Origin: Pseudomonas veronii
GTDB lineage: Bacteria > Pseudomonadota > Gammaproteobacteria > Pseudomonadales > Pseudomonadaceae
DNA: 64,000 bases
Reading direction: 5' to 3'
NCBI RefSeq assembly: GCF_001439695.1
Contig: NZ_JYLL01000004.1
Coordinates: forward strand, 186,001-250,000
This document shows positions 55,232-63,202 of this stretch, piece by piece. The position numbers and the translations under genes were made by a program. The notes under the pieces are model-generated. The model was given only the letters and a program-made list of their open reading frames with translations, was not told where the DNA came from and did not search any database. How positions within the stretch are numbered: the first letter of the stretch is position 1; every line of letters begins with the position of its first letter.

Positions 55232-55844
55232 TTTCTGCCGTAAGCCGAAAGAGGCCGGTATCGGCGATGTATCTGCTAGTCCACATTTGCCGCTATCAAT
55301 AGTTGAGCATCTTTTCTAGCCCCTGGATGCAAATAGGCCGCCAATGACTGTAGGGAGGAAAGATTGGGAATGGGATGAATGGCCGCGTCATTGGTGAACC
55401 CGCGCTAGAATCTTTGCGTGGTGCATTTACGTTTAGCAGACGTACTGGGTGCTAGCCAGTCACCAAAGCTTCAGATACGGAAACGGAGATTCCGTGACAG
55501 GGCGACCTAAGGGCGGGTGTGAGAATGGAGCGTCAACGGCACTGATTTTTCAGCAAACGGGGTTTTGTGGAAAAGCGACTAGGGGTAAGTGGAAATGGAC
55601 AGCGCGAATCCGCGGCTTCCTAACCTGGCACAGGATTTAACATAATATACATTATGCGAACCTCCATATGCAGAACTGTGGGCCTGTTGTGGTCAGATTT
55701 TATGCCTGGCACTGCCTCTCGCCCTCAGACCTGAGGCCCAACAGGTCGAAAAAACAAACCCTCCATTTCACTTGCTAGCTTGCAACCCCGTTTTTCATTC
55801 TTCAGGATAACGTCCCATTCCAACGTTTGAATAAGGTTCTTCCC
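55232..55844. other. 613-bp gene-free terminus region around dif
   Basis: No credible gene; a 63-codon plus frame (55449-55640) looks like chance. It is AT-richer than its surroundings and contains the dif site (55635-55662), the hairpin ACGGAA/TTCCGT near 55480-55500 and CCTCAG/CTGAGG (55723-55736). Confidence 0.6.
55635..55662 (-). other. dif: Chromosomal dif site (XerC/XerD recombination site)
   Basis: Read on the minus strand it is XerC arm GGTTCGCATAA, centre TGTATA and XerD arm TTATGTTAAAT, 28 bp in all. Compared with the E. coli dif site it differs only at position 4. XerCD resolves chromosome dimers at this site at the division septum. It lies in a gene-free stretch, and KOPS-like octamers on both sides point to it. 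Confidence 0.95.
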
Positions 55845-56462
55845 ATGAAGCTACTGCGCATCTGGCGCGATCGTCAGGAACGCAAAGCGCTGCGTGCACT
55901 GCCGAAGCTTGAGCGTGCAACACAAAAACTGCGCAACCGTTATCCGCAATTCAGCTTTGGAATTGGCACCTATGGCGATCTCAAGGTACATGACTGGCAT
56001 GAAGGAACCACATTGCGTGTAGGCGCTTATACGTCGATTGCCGGTAACGTCGAAGTCTATCTGGGCGGTCATCATCGCATCGACTGGCTAAGCTGTTATC
56101 CGTTTCCCGCCAAGGTCGAAGAAGTTGCCTACATCACTGACTTCGGCGGCAGCAATGGCGACGTCGTGATCGGCAATGATTGCTGGATCAGTTCCCATGC
56201 AAAGATCCTTTCGGGTATCACCATTGGCGATGGCGCCGTTGTGGCGGCCGGCGCGCTGGTGACTAAAGATGTGGCGCCCTATTCCATAGTAGGCGGAAAT
56301 CCCGCCAAGTTTATCCGTTGGCGTTTTGATGAGCCTGTTCGCCAGGTCTTGGAACAATCCGCCTGGTGGTATTGGCCTGAGACCGAGGTACGCAGCGTTG
56401 CACATCTGCTGTGCTCCTCTGATATCGAGCCGTTTATCGAGTACTTAAAACAACGCCAGTAA
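55845..56462 (+). CDS. Hexapeptide-repeat O-acetyltransferase (CatB/xenobiotic acetyltransferase type)
   Basis: A 205-aa left-handed beta-helix acetyltransferase. It has the hexapeptide repeat block (VVIGNDCWISSHAKILSGIT, IGDGAVVAAGALVTKDV) and the signature PYSIVGGNPAKFIRWRF, as in CatB-type chloramphenicol/streptogramin acetyltransferases and polysaccharide O-acetyltransferases. The His in GGHHRIDW is a likely catalytic base. ATG 55845 with AAGG 8 nt upstream is chosen over TTG 55827. It stands alone beside dif, so the acceptor is unknown; resistance is possible but not shown. Confidence 0.85.
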   Translation: MKLLRIWRDRQERKALRALPKLERATQKLRNRYPQFSFGIGTYGDLKVHDWHEGTTLRVGAYTSIAGNVEVYLGGHHRIDWLSCYPFPAKVEEVAYITDFGGSNGDVVIGNDCWISSHAKILSGITIGDGAVVAAGALVTKDVAPYSIVGGNPAKFIRWRFDEPVRQVLEQSAWWYWPETEVRSVAHLLCSSDIEPFIEYLKQRQ

Positions 56463-56473
56463 ACTGGGAAAAT

Positions 56474-56507
56474 ATAACTCAACTAAATAGCCATTTAGTT
56501 GAGTTAT
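56474..56507. terminator. Bidirectional AT-rich terminator hairpin
   Basis: A perfect 15-bp stem (56474-56488 with 56493-56507) with a 4-nt loop AGCC starts 12 bp after the acetyltransferase stop, between two convergent genes. The stem is A/T-dominated (ATAACTCAACTAAAT), unusual for this GC-rich genome, and is flanked by TTAATAT. Confidence 0.6.
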
Positions 56508-56584
56508 TAATATACTCCTTCATTCCTTCCTCCCACTCTACAACTAAGGAAGGTCTGAAGTAGCCAGAAATTTACGCGTAAGTT

Positions 56585-57439
56585 TCAACTTTCGCCTTTT
56601 GCAAACCCGAATAACATCCGTGGCGAGTCCACTAGCAGCGCACGCATAAGCTCCGTCGAGCACTCCAGTGCTTGAAGTTGATCGATCACCGTATCGAAAC
56701 CGACGCCTTCTTCATGTTGCGTATGCGGCCAGTCGCTGCCCCACACCAAACGGCGACGGCCGAAGCTCTGCTCCAGCAGCGGTAACGCCATCCGGGCAAA
56801 CTCGAGGTTCTGTTGTGGCGTACCTTCCAGTCGATAGATACCGGACACCTTCATCCACACTTGCCCGCTCAGCCCCAGTTCCAGCACCTCGGAAAAACCT
56901 GGCTGATCAAGGCCAAAACGCGCGTCCGGACGCCCCAAGTGATCGATGACGAGTTTGATCCCAAACGGCATCAGCTGACGAATCAGTTTCGGTAAATCCT
57001 CCACCTGGCGGTGCAACTCCACGTGCCAGTCCAGTTCAGCGATGTGGCCGAAGAAGTCCTTCCAGGCAGCATCGTGAAAGTCAGGCAAGGCTTTGCCCAT
57101 GAGGTTCAAGCGAATGCCGACCACACCCAGCCGAGCCATGTCGTTCAACATGACGCGGCTGACACCTCGCTCCAGCACCACCACCCCTCGCAATCGTTCC
57201 GGCACCTGCCTCAGCGCCGCCAGCAGGTAGTTATTGTCGGTGCCGAGAAAACTCGGCTGCACCAATACACCATGACTCAGGCCATGGGTTTGCAAGTGCT
57301 TCAGATACTGCGCAAGTGTGGCGTCGTAGCCAGGGGTATAGCGTCGTGCAGCGGCCAGGTTCAGCTCGCGGCTGAACACATGAGCGTGGGAGTCGATGCC
57401 GGTGATCGGCGCAGGACAGGTATCAGGCATGGATTTCAT
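56585..57439 (-). CDS. Amidohydrolase-2 family hydrolase (sugar-lactone or dicarboxylate lactonase-like)
   Basis: A 284-aa TIM-barrel metal hydrolase (Amidohydro_2). The metal site starts with HxH (GIDSHAHVF). VELHRQ and VIDHLGRPD follow, and the catalytic Asp is in VWGSDWPHTQ. It resembles 2-pyrone-4,6-dicarboxylate hydrolase and D-galactarolactone isomerase. Gene context, with a gluconate-dehydrogenase-like SDR and two organic-acid permeases nearby, favours a sugar-acid lactone. ATG 57439 or ATG 57430 may be the start; neither has a strong ribosome site. The MFS gene upstream ends 19 bp before it, so the two are co-transcribed. Confidence 0.85.
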   Translation of the reverse strand: MKSMPDTCPAPITGIDSHAHVFSRELNLAAARRYTPGYDATLAQYLKHLQTHGLSHGVLVQPSFLGTDNNYLLAALRQVPERLRGVVVLERGVSRVMLNDMARLGVVGIRLNLMGKALPDFHDAAWKDFFGHIAELDWHVELHRQVEDLPKLIRQLMPFGIKLVIDHLGRPDARFGLDQPGFSEVLELGLSGQVWMKVSGIYRLEGTPQQNLEFARMALPLLEQSFGRRRLVWGSDWPHTQHEEGVGFDTVIDQLQALECSTELMRALLVDSPRMLFGFAKGES

Positions 57440-57458
57440 CTATCGAAGGTAATGGTCA

Positions 57459-58748
57459 TCAGGCCCGGGCGGTCTCGTTGCCGTCGACCGTGGTTTGCAC
57501 CGGTGCAGTCGAGGCCTCGAGACTGCGCCCACGGGTTTCCGGCAGGCAAAGTGCCGCGATCACCGCCACACCGTAGGCGACCCCTGCGTCGATGCCAATT
57601 GCAGACCCCAAGGACATGGAGTCGCTCATGTGGCCGACCAGGAACGGGAACACCGCGGAAAGTACTCGGCCAAAGTTGTAGCAGAAACCGACACCGGCGC
57701 CGCGCACGTCCGCTGGATACAACTCGTTGAACAGCGCACCAAGACTCGCCGGAATGCCAGCGGCGAAGAAGCCGAGCGGAAACCCCAGGAACAGCATCTG
57801 GGTATTGGTCAGCGGCAGGAAAACATAACACTGCACGGTGACGACACAGCACAACGCAAACAACACGATGTTTTTGCGACGGCCAATACGGTCGATCAAA
57901 AATCCGCTGACCACACAGCCACACCAGAAGGCGAAGATAATCACCGCCAGGTAGCCGCCAGAGTTCAGCACCGACAGGTTGCGCTCTGTCTTGAGGAACG
58001 TCGGCAGCCAGGTCATCACTGCGTGGTAGCCGCCGTGCGCGCCGAGGCCCAACAGGCCACCGAACAGCGTCACGCGGATGAGTTCAGGGCGGAAAATGCC
58101 GGCCAGGGATTTGAAGAAGCTTTGCGGGATGGCGTTTTCTTTTTGCAGGCGCTGGAAGCTGTCGGGCTCCTCGACGTTGCGACGTACCCAGATGATCAGG
58201 AACGACGGCAGCAATCCGACCAGGAACATCACACGCCAGGCCATGTCCTGCGGTACAAAGGAGTAAATCAGCGTAAACACCCCTACCGCCAGGCCCCAAC
58301 CTACGGCCCAGGCGCTTTGTACCGTTCCCATGACCTTGCCGCGATATTGAGGGTTGATTGTCTCAGCCATCAGCACTGCGCCGGCAGCCCATTCGCCACC
58401 GATGCCAAAACCCTGGAGCGCTTTGACGATCAAGAGCTGATTGAATCCCGTCACGAACGCGGACAGAAAGGTGAAGACCGAGAACCACAAAATCATCCAC
58501 TGAAGTGTGCGTACCCGGCCGTAGCGGTCGGACAACGTCCCCCCTACCCAGCCACCAATGGCTGAAGTGACCAGGGTGACACCACTGATCAGCCCGGCGT
58601 CGCCCTTGGTCAGGGCGAACGCGGCGATCAACGCCGGAATCGCCAGGCCGAACATTTGCACCTCCAGCGCGTCGAGCGACCATCCGCCGAAGCAGGCCCA
58701 AAACGTCTTGCGCTCCCGAGGAGTGACTTGGCGATACCAGCTAAACAT
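57459..58748 (-). CDS. MFS transporter (aromatic/sugar acid:H+ symporter type)
   Basis: A 429-aa, 12-TM permease near the AAHS and NanT group. The N-terminal FGGWSLDALEVQMFGLAIPAL carries the acidic residues of TM1, the A-like loop is GGTLSDRYGRVR, and LQGFGIGGEWAAGAVLMAE is in TM4. Likely imports the acid whose lactone is handled by the next gene in the operon. The starting ATG is followed by a basic stretch typical of cytoplasmic N-termini. Confidence 0.88.
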   Translation of the reverse strand: MFSWYRQVTPRERKTFWACFGGWSLDALEVQMFGLAIPALIAAFALTKGDAGLISGVTLVTSAIGGWVGGTLSDRYGRVRTLQWMILWFSVFTFLSAFVTGFNQLLIVKALQGFGIGGEWAAGAVLMAETINPQYRGKVMGTVQSAWAVGWGLAVGVFTLIYSFVPQDMAWRVMFLVGLLPSFLIIWVRRNVEEPDSFQRLQKENAIPQSFFKSLAGIFRPELIRVTLFGGLLGLGAHGGYHAVMTWLPTFLKTERNLSVLNSGGYLAVIIFAFWCGCVVSGFLIDRIGRRKNIVLFALCCVVTVQCYVFLPLTNTQMLFLGFPLGFFAAGIPASLGALFNELYPADVRGAGVGFCYNFGRVLSAVFPFLVGHMSDSMSLGSAIGIDAGVAYGVAVIAALCLPETRGRSLEASTAPVQTTVDGNETARA

Positions 58749-58883
58749 GATTCTTATCCTTATAGGTGGAACGTGAGGCAGCCGAGAGCGAACCGCGCCG
58801 CTACGAGGCCAGTCAGAACAAACAAAACGATCAAACCAGCGGCGACCGACTCGCCGCTGAACGAAACGCTACCCAGGCACGGG

Positions 58884-59615
58884 TCAGCGAATATCCACGC
58901 GGTAACGGAAGTGCTCGGCATGCCCGCGAGAACGACGCCACTCCAGCGGTGTGCCGGCGTAATCACGCGCCAGCCTCTCGATCACCACCACCGGGCTGTT
59001 GACCGGGACTTGCAGCAATCGCGCGTGCACGTCATTCACCGATTCAGCGGTCAGCGTTTCTTCGGCCGAGGCGACGACCTGACCGCAGACCTCTTCATAG
59101 ATCGGATACAACAGCGGCCCTTTGCTACTCAGGTCGATCTCCAGCAGCGGCTGAAAGCGGTTGCGGGGCAACCAGATTTCTTCGGCGAGCACCGGCTGAA
59201 CATCGAGCAGACGCACACGAACAATGCGGATCACCGGCGCGTCGAGTGGCAGCCCCAACGCCTGGGCCACCGCCGAGGGCGCGGCCACCGGTTCGATCGA
59301 CAGGATGCGACTCTCTGGCACCCGGCGCTCGCCGGCAGCGGTTTGAAAACGGAAGAATCGGAACAGCGAAGATTGGAACTGAGGCCGGCGAATGAAAGTG
59401 CCTCGACCTTGCTGACGTTCCAGGATACCTTCACTGACCAATGCATCGACCGCTTTGCGCACGGTGCCAGTAGACAGTTGGTATTCCGCTGAAAGCGCAG
59501 CTTCGGTGGGAATCGCTTCCCCCGGACGCCAGCGATTGTTGGCGATCTGTTCAGCCAAATGGTCACGCAGGCGTTGGTAAAGCGGCAGGCGAACATCACT
59601 GGAAAGAGCATTCAT
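58884..59615 (-). CDS. GntR-family regulator (HutC subfamily, UTRA domain)
   Basis: A 243-aa regulator. The winged helix-turn-helix is at 10-75 (LRDHLAEQIANNRWRPGEAI, LSTGTVRKAVDALVSEGILE), and the UTRA effector-binding domain runs from about 95 to 240. It lies 135 bp upstream of the MFS/amidohydrolase pair on the same strand and is the probable local repressor. A 12-bp palindrome sits 26 bp before its own start. Confidence 0.9.
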   Translation of the reverse strand: MNALSSDVRLPLYQRLRDHLAEQIANNRWRPGEAIPTEAALSAEYQLSTGTVRKAVDALVSEGILERQQGRGTFIRRPQFQSSLFRFFRFQTAAGERRVPESRILSIEPVAAPSAVAQALGLPLDAPVIRIVRVRLLDVQPVLAEEIWLPRNRFQPLLEIDLSSKGPLLYPIYEEVCGQVVASAEETLTAESVNDVHARLLQVPVNSPVVVIERLARDYAGTPLEWRRSRGHAEHFRYRVDIR

Positions 59616-59640
59616 CGACTTTATTCACCTTGTTATCTAG

Positions 59641-59652
59641 TCATATATATGA
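59641..59652. promoter_or_regulatory. 12-bp palindrome upstream of the GntR gene
   Basis: TCATATATATGA is a perfect palindrome, 26 bp before the GntR start codon in an AT-rich stretch. HutC-type GntR proteins bind short palindromes and often control their own gene, so this is a candidate operator overlapping the promoter. Confidence 0.4.
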
Positions 59653-59748
59653 ATATAGAGGTGAGTATTTCCCCATACCGCTTGGCTGTCAATAAGGGTC
59701 AAGGCATTTTGCTGACGAATAGCGGGGCCAAGCCGTAGCCAATCTGCG

Positions 59749-59868
59749 TCAGTTCGACTCGGAAATCCTCTCCGTTGTCTCCCCTGCCCCCCCGCAAATC
59801 TTGTCCATCAACGCTTGAGCCACACCGCTGCCCTGCTCAAGGATTTTGAGGGCGGCACTGATCGCGGA
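59749..59868 (-). pseudogene. Probable C-terminal remnant of a lost gene
   Basis: A frame of 39 codons after an in-frame stop reads SAISAALKILEQGSG, then a helical stretch ALMDKICGGAGETTERISES and a stop. The composition resembles the end of a soluble protein, and codon use resembles the neighbours. No start or upstream body remains. Family not recognised. Confidence 0.35.
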
Positions 59869-59931
59869 TCACCAGAACGGCTACTGACGCATTGCCAGGA
59901 TCGCTGACAACCGCGCAGTCAATTTTGTGTC

Positions 59932-61251
59932 TCATCGCCGCACCTTCACCCAAGCCATGAGCAACGCCGAGGACAGTACCCCGACCGTCATGAAAATATA
60001 GGCCGCTCCGGGGTTGCCGGTAAGGCCGATCAGGTAGCCGACAATCCATGAGCCCACAAAGGCACCTAATGCCCCGCAAGCGTTGATCAAACCAATTGCG
60101 CCACCGAAAACATTGGAGGGCAGAACTTCCGGGATCAGCGCAAAAAATGGTCCGTAAGGCGCGTACAAAGCCGCCCCGGCGATGCTCAGCAAAGCAAATG
60201 ACAACCAGAAATGGCTCGGGCCAAGCAAGTAGGAGCAGAAAAATGCCAGCGCACCCAGCGCCAGAAGCGGCCAGACAAAATGTTTACGCTGCTGGGATTT
60301 ATCTGACATCCAAGACACCGCAAGCATGGCGGCCACGGCCGCGACATAAGGCACAGCGCTCAACCAGCCTACCGTGACAATATCCGTAGCCGCGGCTTGT
60401 TTGATGATCGTCGGCAGCCACATGATGAATCCGTAAACCCCGATGCTCCACAGCGCGTGGACGCAGCACAGTTGGATCACCACCGGGCTGGTAAACGCCT
60501 GGCGGTAATTACGCACCACCTTCATGCCTTTCTGTTCGTTTGCCAGTGTCGCGGCCAGCTGGTTTTTTTCCTGCTGAGTCAGCCAGTCGACCTGCTCGGG
60601 CTTGTCCCGCGCCAGCCGCCACCAGATGAACGCCCACAACACTGCTGGCGCGCCTTCAATCACGAACATCTCGCGCCAGCCCCACGCGTGAATCAAATAG
60701 CCCGAGACCACCGACATCCAAAGTACGGTGACCGGATTGCCGAGAACCAGAAACGTATTGGCACGCGAGCGTTCCTTGCGGGTGAACCAGTTACTGATGA
60801 AAATCAGCATGGCGGGCATCACTGCGGCCTCGACGATGCCCAGCGACACCCTGATCACCATCAACATCGGAATATTGGTCACCAGCCCCGTGGCCATCGC
60901 GCAGATGCCCCACAAGATCAGGCTCCAGAACACCAATTTGCGCACACTGTATTTCTGCGCGTAGATAGCGCCCGGAACCTGAAAGAAAAAGTAGCCCAGA
61001 AAGAACAGGGCCCCGATCAACGAGGATATGCTTTTGGTGATACCCAGGTCCTGCTCGATGCCCGCAGCACTGGCAAAGCCATAATTGGCGCGATCCAGAT
61101 ACGCGAGGCTGTAGGTAATGAAAATTAGCGGAATCAGATACCGCCAACGCTTGGGTGCGAAGCTTTTGGTTTTGACGTGTTGACGATTTTCGTCGGTAGC
61201 CTGCCCGGCAATATCGACCAGCGACGCTACCTGCTCTTTGAGGTTGCTCAT
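59932..61251 (-). CDS. MFS transporter, anion:cation symporter (ACS) family
   Basis: A 439-aa permease of the tartrate/glucarate/phthalate type. TM1 has YSLAYLDRANYGFASA, with the Asp-Arg pair typical of ACS proteins. The region after TM4 has RVSLGIVEAAVMPAMLIFISNWFTRKERSRAN, written here only to mark the family signature across TM4 to TM5. It likely imports a sugar acid or other organic anion. The SDR gene upstream ends 40 bp before it, so they form one unit. Confidence 0.9.
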   Translation of the reverse strand: MSNLKEQVASLVDIAGQATDENRQHVKTKSFAPKRWRYLIPLIFITYSLAYLDRANYGFASAAGIEQDLGITKSISSLIGALFFLGYFFFQVPGAIYAQKYSVRKLVFWSLILWGICAMATGLVTNIPMLMVIRVSLGIVEAAVMPAMLIFISNWFTRKERSRANTFLVLGNPVTVLWMSVVSGYLIHAWGWREMFVIEGAPAVLWAFIWWRLARDKPEQVDWLTQQEKNQLAATLANEQKGMKVVRNYRQAFTSPVVIQLCCVHALWSIGVYGFIMWLPTIIKQAAATDIVTVGWLSAVPYVAAVAAMLAVSWMSDKSQQRKHFVWPLLALGALAFFCSYLLGPSHFWLSFALLSIAGAALYAPYGPFFALIPEVLPSNVFGGAIGLINACGALGAFVGSWIVGYLIGLTGNPGAAYIFMTVGVLSSALLMAWVKVRR

Positions 61252-61291
61252 GGATGTCCCCTGTTATTGTTGTTTGCGGCGGGAGTAACAT

Positions 61292-62065
61292 TCAAACGAC
61301 GCTTGTCAGGCCTCCGTCGACGAAGATCGTTTGGCCGTTGATGAAGTCCGAGGCAGCGGATGCGAGAAATACGGCGGCACCACACAACTCCTCGACGCGC
61401 CCCCAACGGCCCGCGGGCGTGCGTTTGCACAGCCATTGGGAAAATTCCGGATTGTCTACCAGCGCCTGGTTCATCTGCGTCGCGAAATAGCCAGGTGCCA
61501 ACCCATTGGCCTGAATACCGTGGCACGCCCATTCGGCGCACATGCCCTTGGTGAGCATCTTCACGGCACCTTTCGACGCCGCATAAGGAGCGATCGTCGG
61601 CCGGGCCAATTCGCTCTGAACCGAGCAGATATTGATGATCTTGCCGCGACGCCGGGCAATCATGTGCCGGGCGACTGCCTGGGACACATGGAAGACGCCG
61701 TCTAGATTGACCCGCATCAATTCGTGCCAATCGTTCGCGGCAAAATCTTCCAGCGGTGCCCGCCGCTGAATGCCGGCATTGTTCACCAGGATATCGATGG
61801 CTCCGGTCTGCGCCTCAAAGCTATTGATCACTTCGAAAACCTGAGCCTGATCGGTGACATCAAACACCGCGATCTCTGTGCTTACACCCTCGTCACGCAA
61901 TTGACTTGCGATGAGTTGCGCTCTGTCACTATTACGATCATTGATCACCACAGTGGCGCCCGCAGCTCCCAAGCCCCTGGCTAGTTCAAGCCCGATGCCT
62001 TTGCCCGAACCGGTGATCAGGGCCCTGCGCCCGTTAAGCTGGAAGCTACTGGTATTGAATGACAT
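61292..62065 (-). CDS. SDR oxidoreductase, gluconate 5-dehydrogenase-like
   Basis: A 257-aa classical SDR. The cofactor motif is TGSGKGIG (21-28), NNAG lies at about 94, catalytic Ser is in NICSVQSE, and YAASKGAVK has Tyr-x3-Lys. The C-terminus INGQTIFVDGG is typical. It is closest in pattern to gluconate 5-dehydrogenase (IdnO/Gno), which oxidises D-gluconate at C5 or reduces the keto acid. ATG 62065 has GGAG 6 nt upstream and is preferred to ATG 62077. A 16-bp palindrome sits just before the ribosome site. Confidence 0.87.
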   Translation of the reverse strand: MSFNTSSFQLNGRRALITGSGKGIGLELARGLGAAGATVVINDRNSDRAQLIASQLRDEGVSTEIAVFDVTDQAQVFEVINSFEAQTGAIDILVNNAGIQRRAPLEDFAANDWHELMRVNLDGVFHVSQAVARHMIARRRGKIINICSVQSELARPTIAPYAASKGAVKMLTKGMCAEWACHGIQANGLAPGYFATQMNQALVDNPEFSQWLCKRTPAGRWGRVEELCGAAVFLASAASDFINGQTIFVDGGLTSVV

Positions 62066-62075
62066 GCTGTTCTCC

Positions 62076-62091
62076 ACAAATGGCCATTTGT
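62076..62091. promoter_or_regulatory. 16-bp perfect palindrome before the SDR gene
   Basis: ACAAATGGCCATTTGT is fully self-complementary and lies 10 bp upstream of the SDR start, directly before its ribosome site. Position and symmetry suggest a repressor operator. On the plus strand it is followed by seven Ts, so a hairpin role is also possible. Confidence 0.5.
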
Positions 62092-62154
62092 TTTTTTCGG
62101 CCTTGCCGTCACTTCATCGCAGCCCAGCGGTCACGTCCAATCGTCATTAATGAT

Positions 62155-62175
62155 ATCGTGATCAAAATTCATGAT
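62155..62175. promoter_or_regulatory. LysR-type dyad in the SDR/LysR divergent region
   Basis: ATCGTGA (62155-62161) and TCATGAT (62169-62175) are complementary but for one pair, with a 7-bp centre, 37 bp before the LysR start. LysR regulators commonly bind such T-N11-A type dyads in the divergent promoter. Confidence 0.45.
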
Positions 62176-62212
62176 AAGCGCGAAACAGCCCCTGAAAGCT
62201 CGGAGTATTCAG

Positions 62213-63115
62213 ATGGAAATCAAACATTTGAGAGCATTTGTGACCTTGGCTCAGGAGCTTCACTTCGGTCGAGCCGCGCAACAACTGTCGATCGTTCAAC
62301 CGGCGCTGAGCATGCAGATCAAGTTGCTCGAGGAAGAACTGGGGGTGCGCCTGTTCGAGCGCAGTCGGCACTCGGTCGCTTTGACCGAAGTGGGACTGAT
62401 TTTCCTACCGGAGGCGCGCGCGACCTTGCATCAAGCGGCCCATGCAGCGGACGTGGCCAGGGCGTCAGGGCGCGGTGAAATAGGTCGCGTGCGTTTAGGT
62501 TTCGTCTCCTCGGTATTACCCGAATTGCTGCCCACCTTGATCCGCTCACTGCATCAACGATTCCCGCGGATTGAACTGGAACTCAAGGACATGCCGGGCC
62601 CGGATCAGACAGCGGCGCTGAAAAATGGCCAGCTCGATTTCGGCTTGATGCGTTTGCCGGCCGTGGCCCCGGGGATTCAAACCCTGGAAGTGCTACGGGA
62701 GACCTTCATAGTGGCTTTGCACGGCGATCATCCTCTGGCTGTGTGCGGCACGCTGCACCCCACAGCGCTGGCAAACGTACCCGTTTTCGTCCTCGGCAGA
62801 CGCTATGCACCCGGATTTTACGATGGCCTAATGCATGCCGTGAGCACCCACGGCGCGCAGCTGGAAATAGCATCGGAACTCGGCGAGTTCACCACCATGC
62901 TCGCGCTGGTTTCCGCCGGGCTCGGCGTCGGGTTACTGCCGGCTCGTGCCGGGCGTGCCCTGCCCGCCAACGTGATGTCCAAGCCCCTGGAGTTGGGCGA
63001 TTACCGGGCAACGACCGGCCTTGCCTGGGTTGATCTGGACAGTCCGGTGAAGAACACCGTATTCAACCTGGTGAACGAGCTGTTGGCTGACCCCGCTGCC
63101 GAGCGTTTTCGCTAG
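62213..63115 (+). CDS. LysR-family transcriptional regulator
   Basis: A 300-aa LysR protein. The helix-turn-helix is at 1-60 (LRAFVTLAQELHFGRAAQQL, VQPALSMQIKLLEEELG) and the effector-binding domain follows. ATG 62213 has CGGAG 8 nt upstream; the earlier in-frame start at 62171 lies in the operator. It is divergent from the SDR/ACS-permease unit and is its likely regulator. The stop codon lies within the hairpin GTTTTCGC/GCGAAAAC (63105-63122). Confidence 0.92.
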   Translation: MEIKHLRAFVTLAQELHFGRAAQQLSIVQPALSMQIKLLEEELGVRLFERSRHSVALTEVGLIFLPEARATLHQAAHAADVARASGRGEIGRVRLGFVSSVLPELLPTLIRSLHQRFPRIELELKDMPGPDQTAALKNGQLDFGLMRLPAVAPGIQTLEVLRETFIVALHGDHPLAVCGTLHPTALANVPVFVLGRRYAPGFYDGLMHAVSTHGAQLEIASELGEFTTMLALVSAGLGVGLLPARAGRALPANVMSKPLELGDYRATTGLAWVDLDSPVKNTVFNLVNELLADPAAERFR

Positions 63116-63122
63116 CGAAAAC
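63105..63122 (+). terminator. Hairpin at the 3' end of the LysR gene
   Basis: GTTTTCGC (63105-63112) pairs perfectly with GCGAAAAC (63115-63122) around the two bases of the stop region. No U-run follows. Alternative pairing CCGCTG/CAGCGG overlaps it. It may protect the 3' end or end transcription weakly. Confidence 0.35.
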
Positions 63123-63202
63123 AGCGGTTGCTCGTGCCGCGCCGCAGGCAAGTGCGCAAACTCCCCTGCCCTCACCGCAGACTAAGCGCCCATTAGCCGC
63201 CA

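Larger units (their letters stand above)
59616..59931. other. 316-bp region with GntR operator candidate and gene remnant
   Basis: It holds the palindrome at 59641-59652, a KOPS octamer in reverse orientation (59782-59789) and a frame that looks like the tail of a lost gene (59749-59868). Confidence 0.5.

Noticed and set aside
55449-55640. 63-codon frame just left of dif
   Set aside because: No ribosome site, irregular codon use, and it runs into the dif site.
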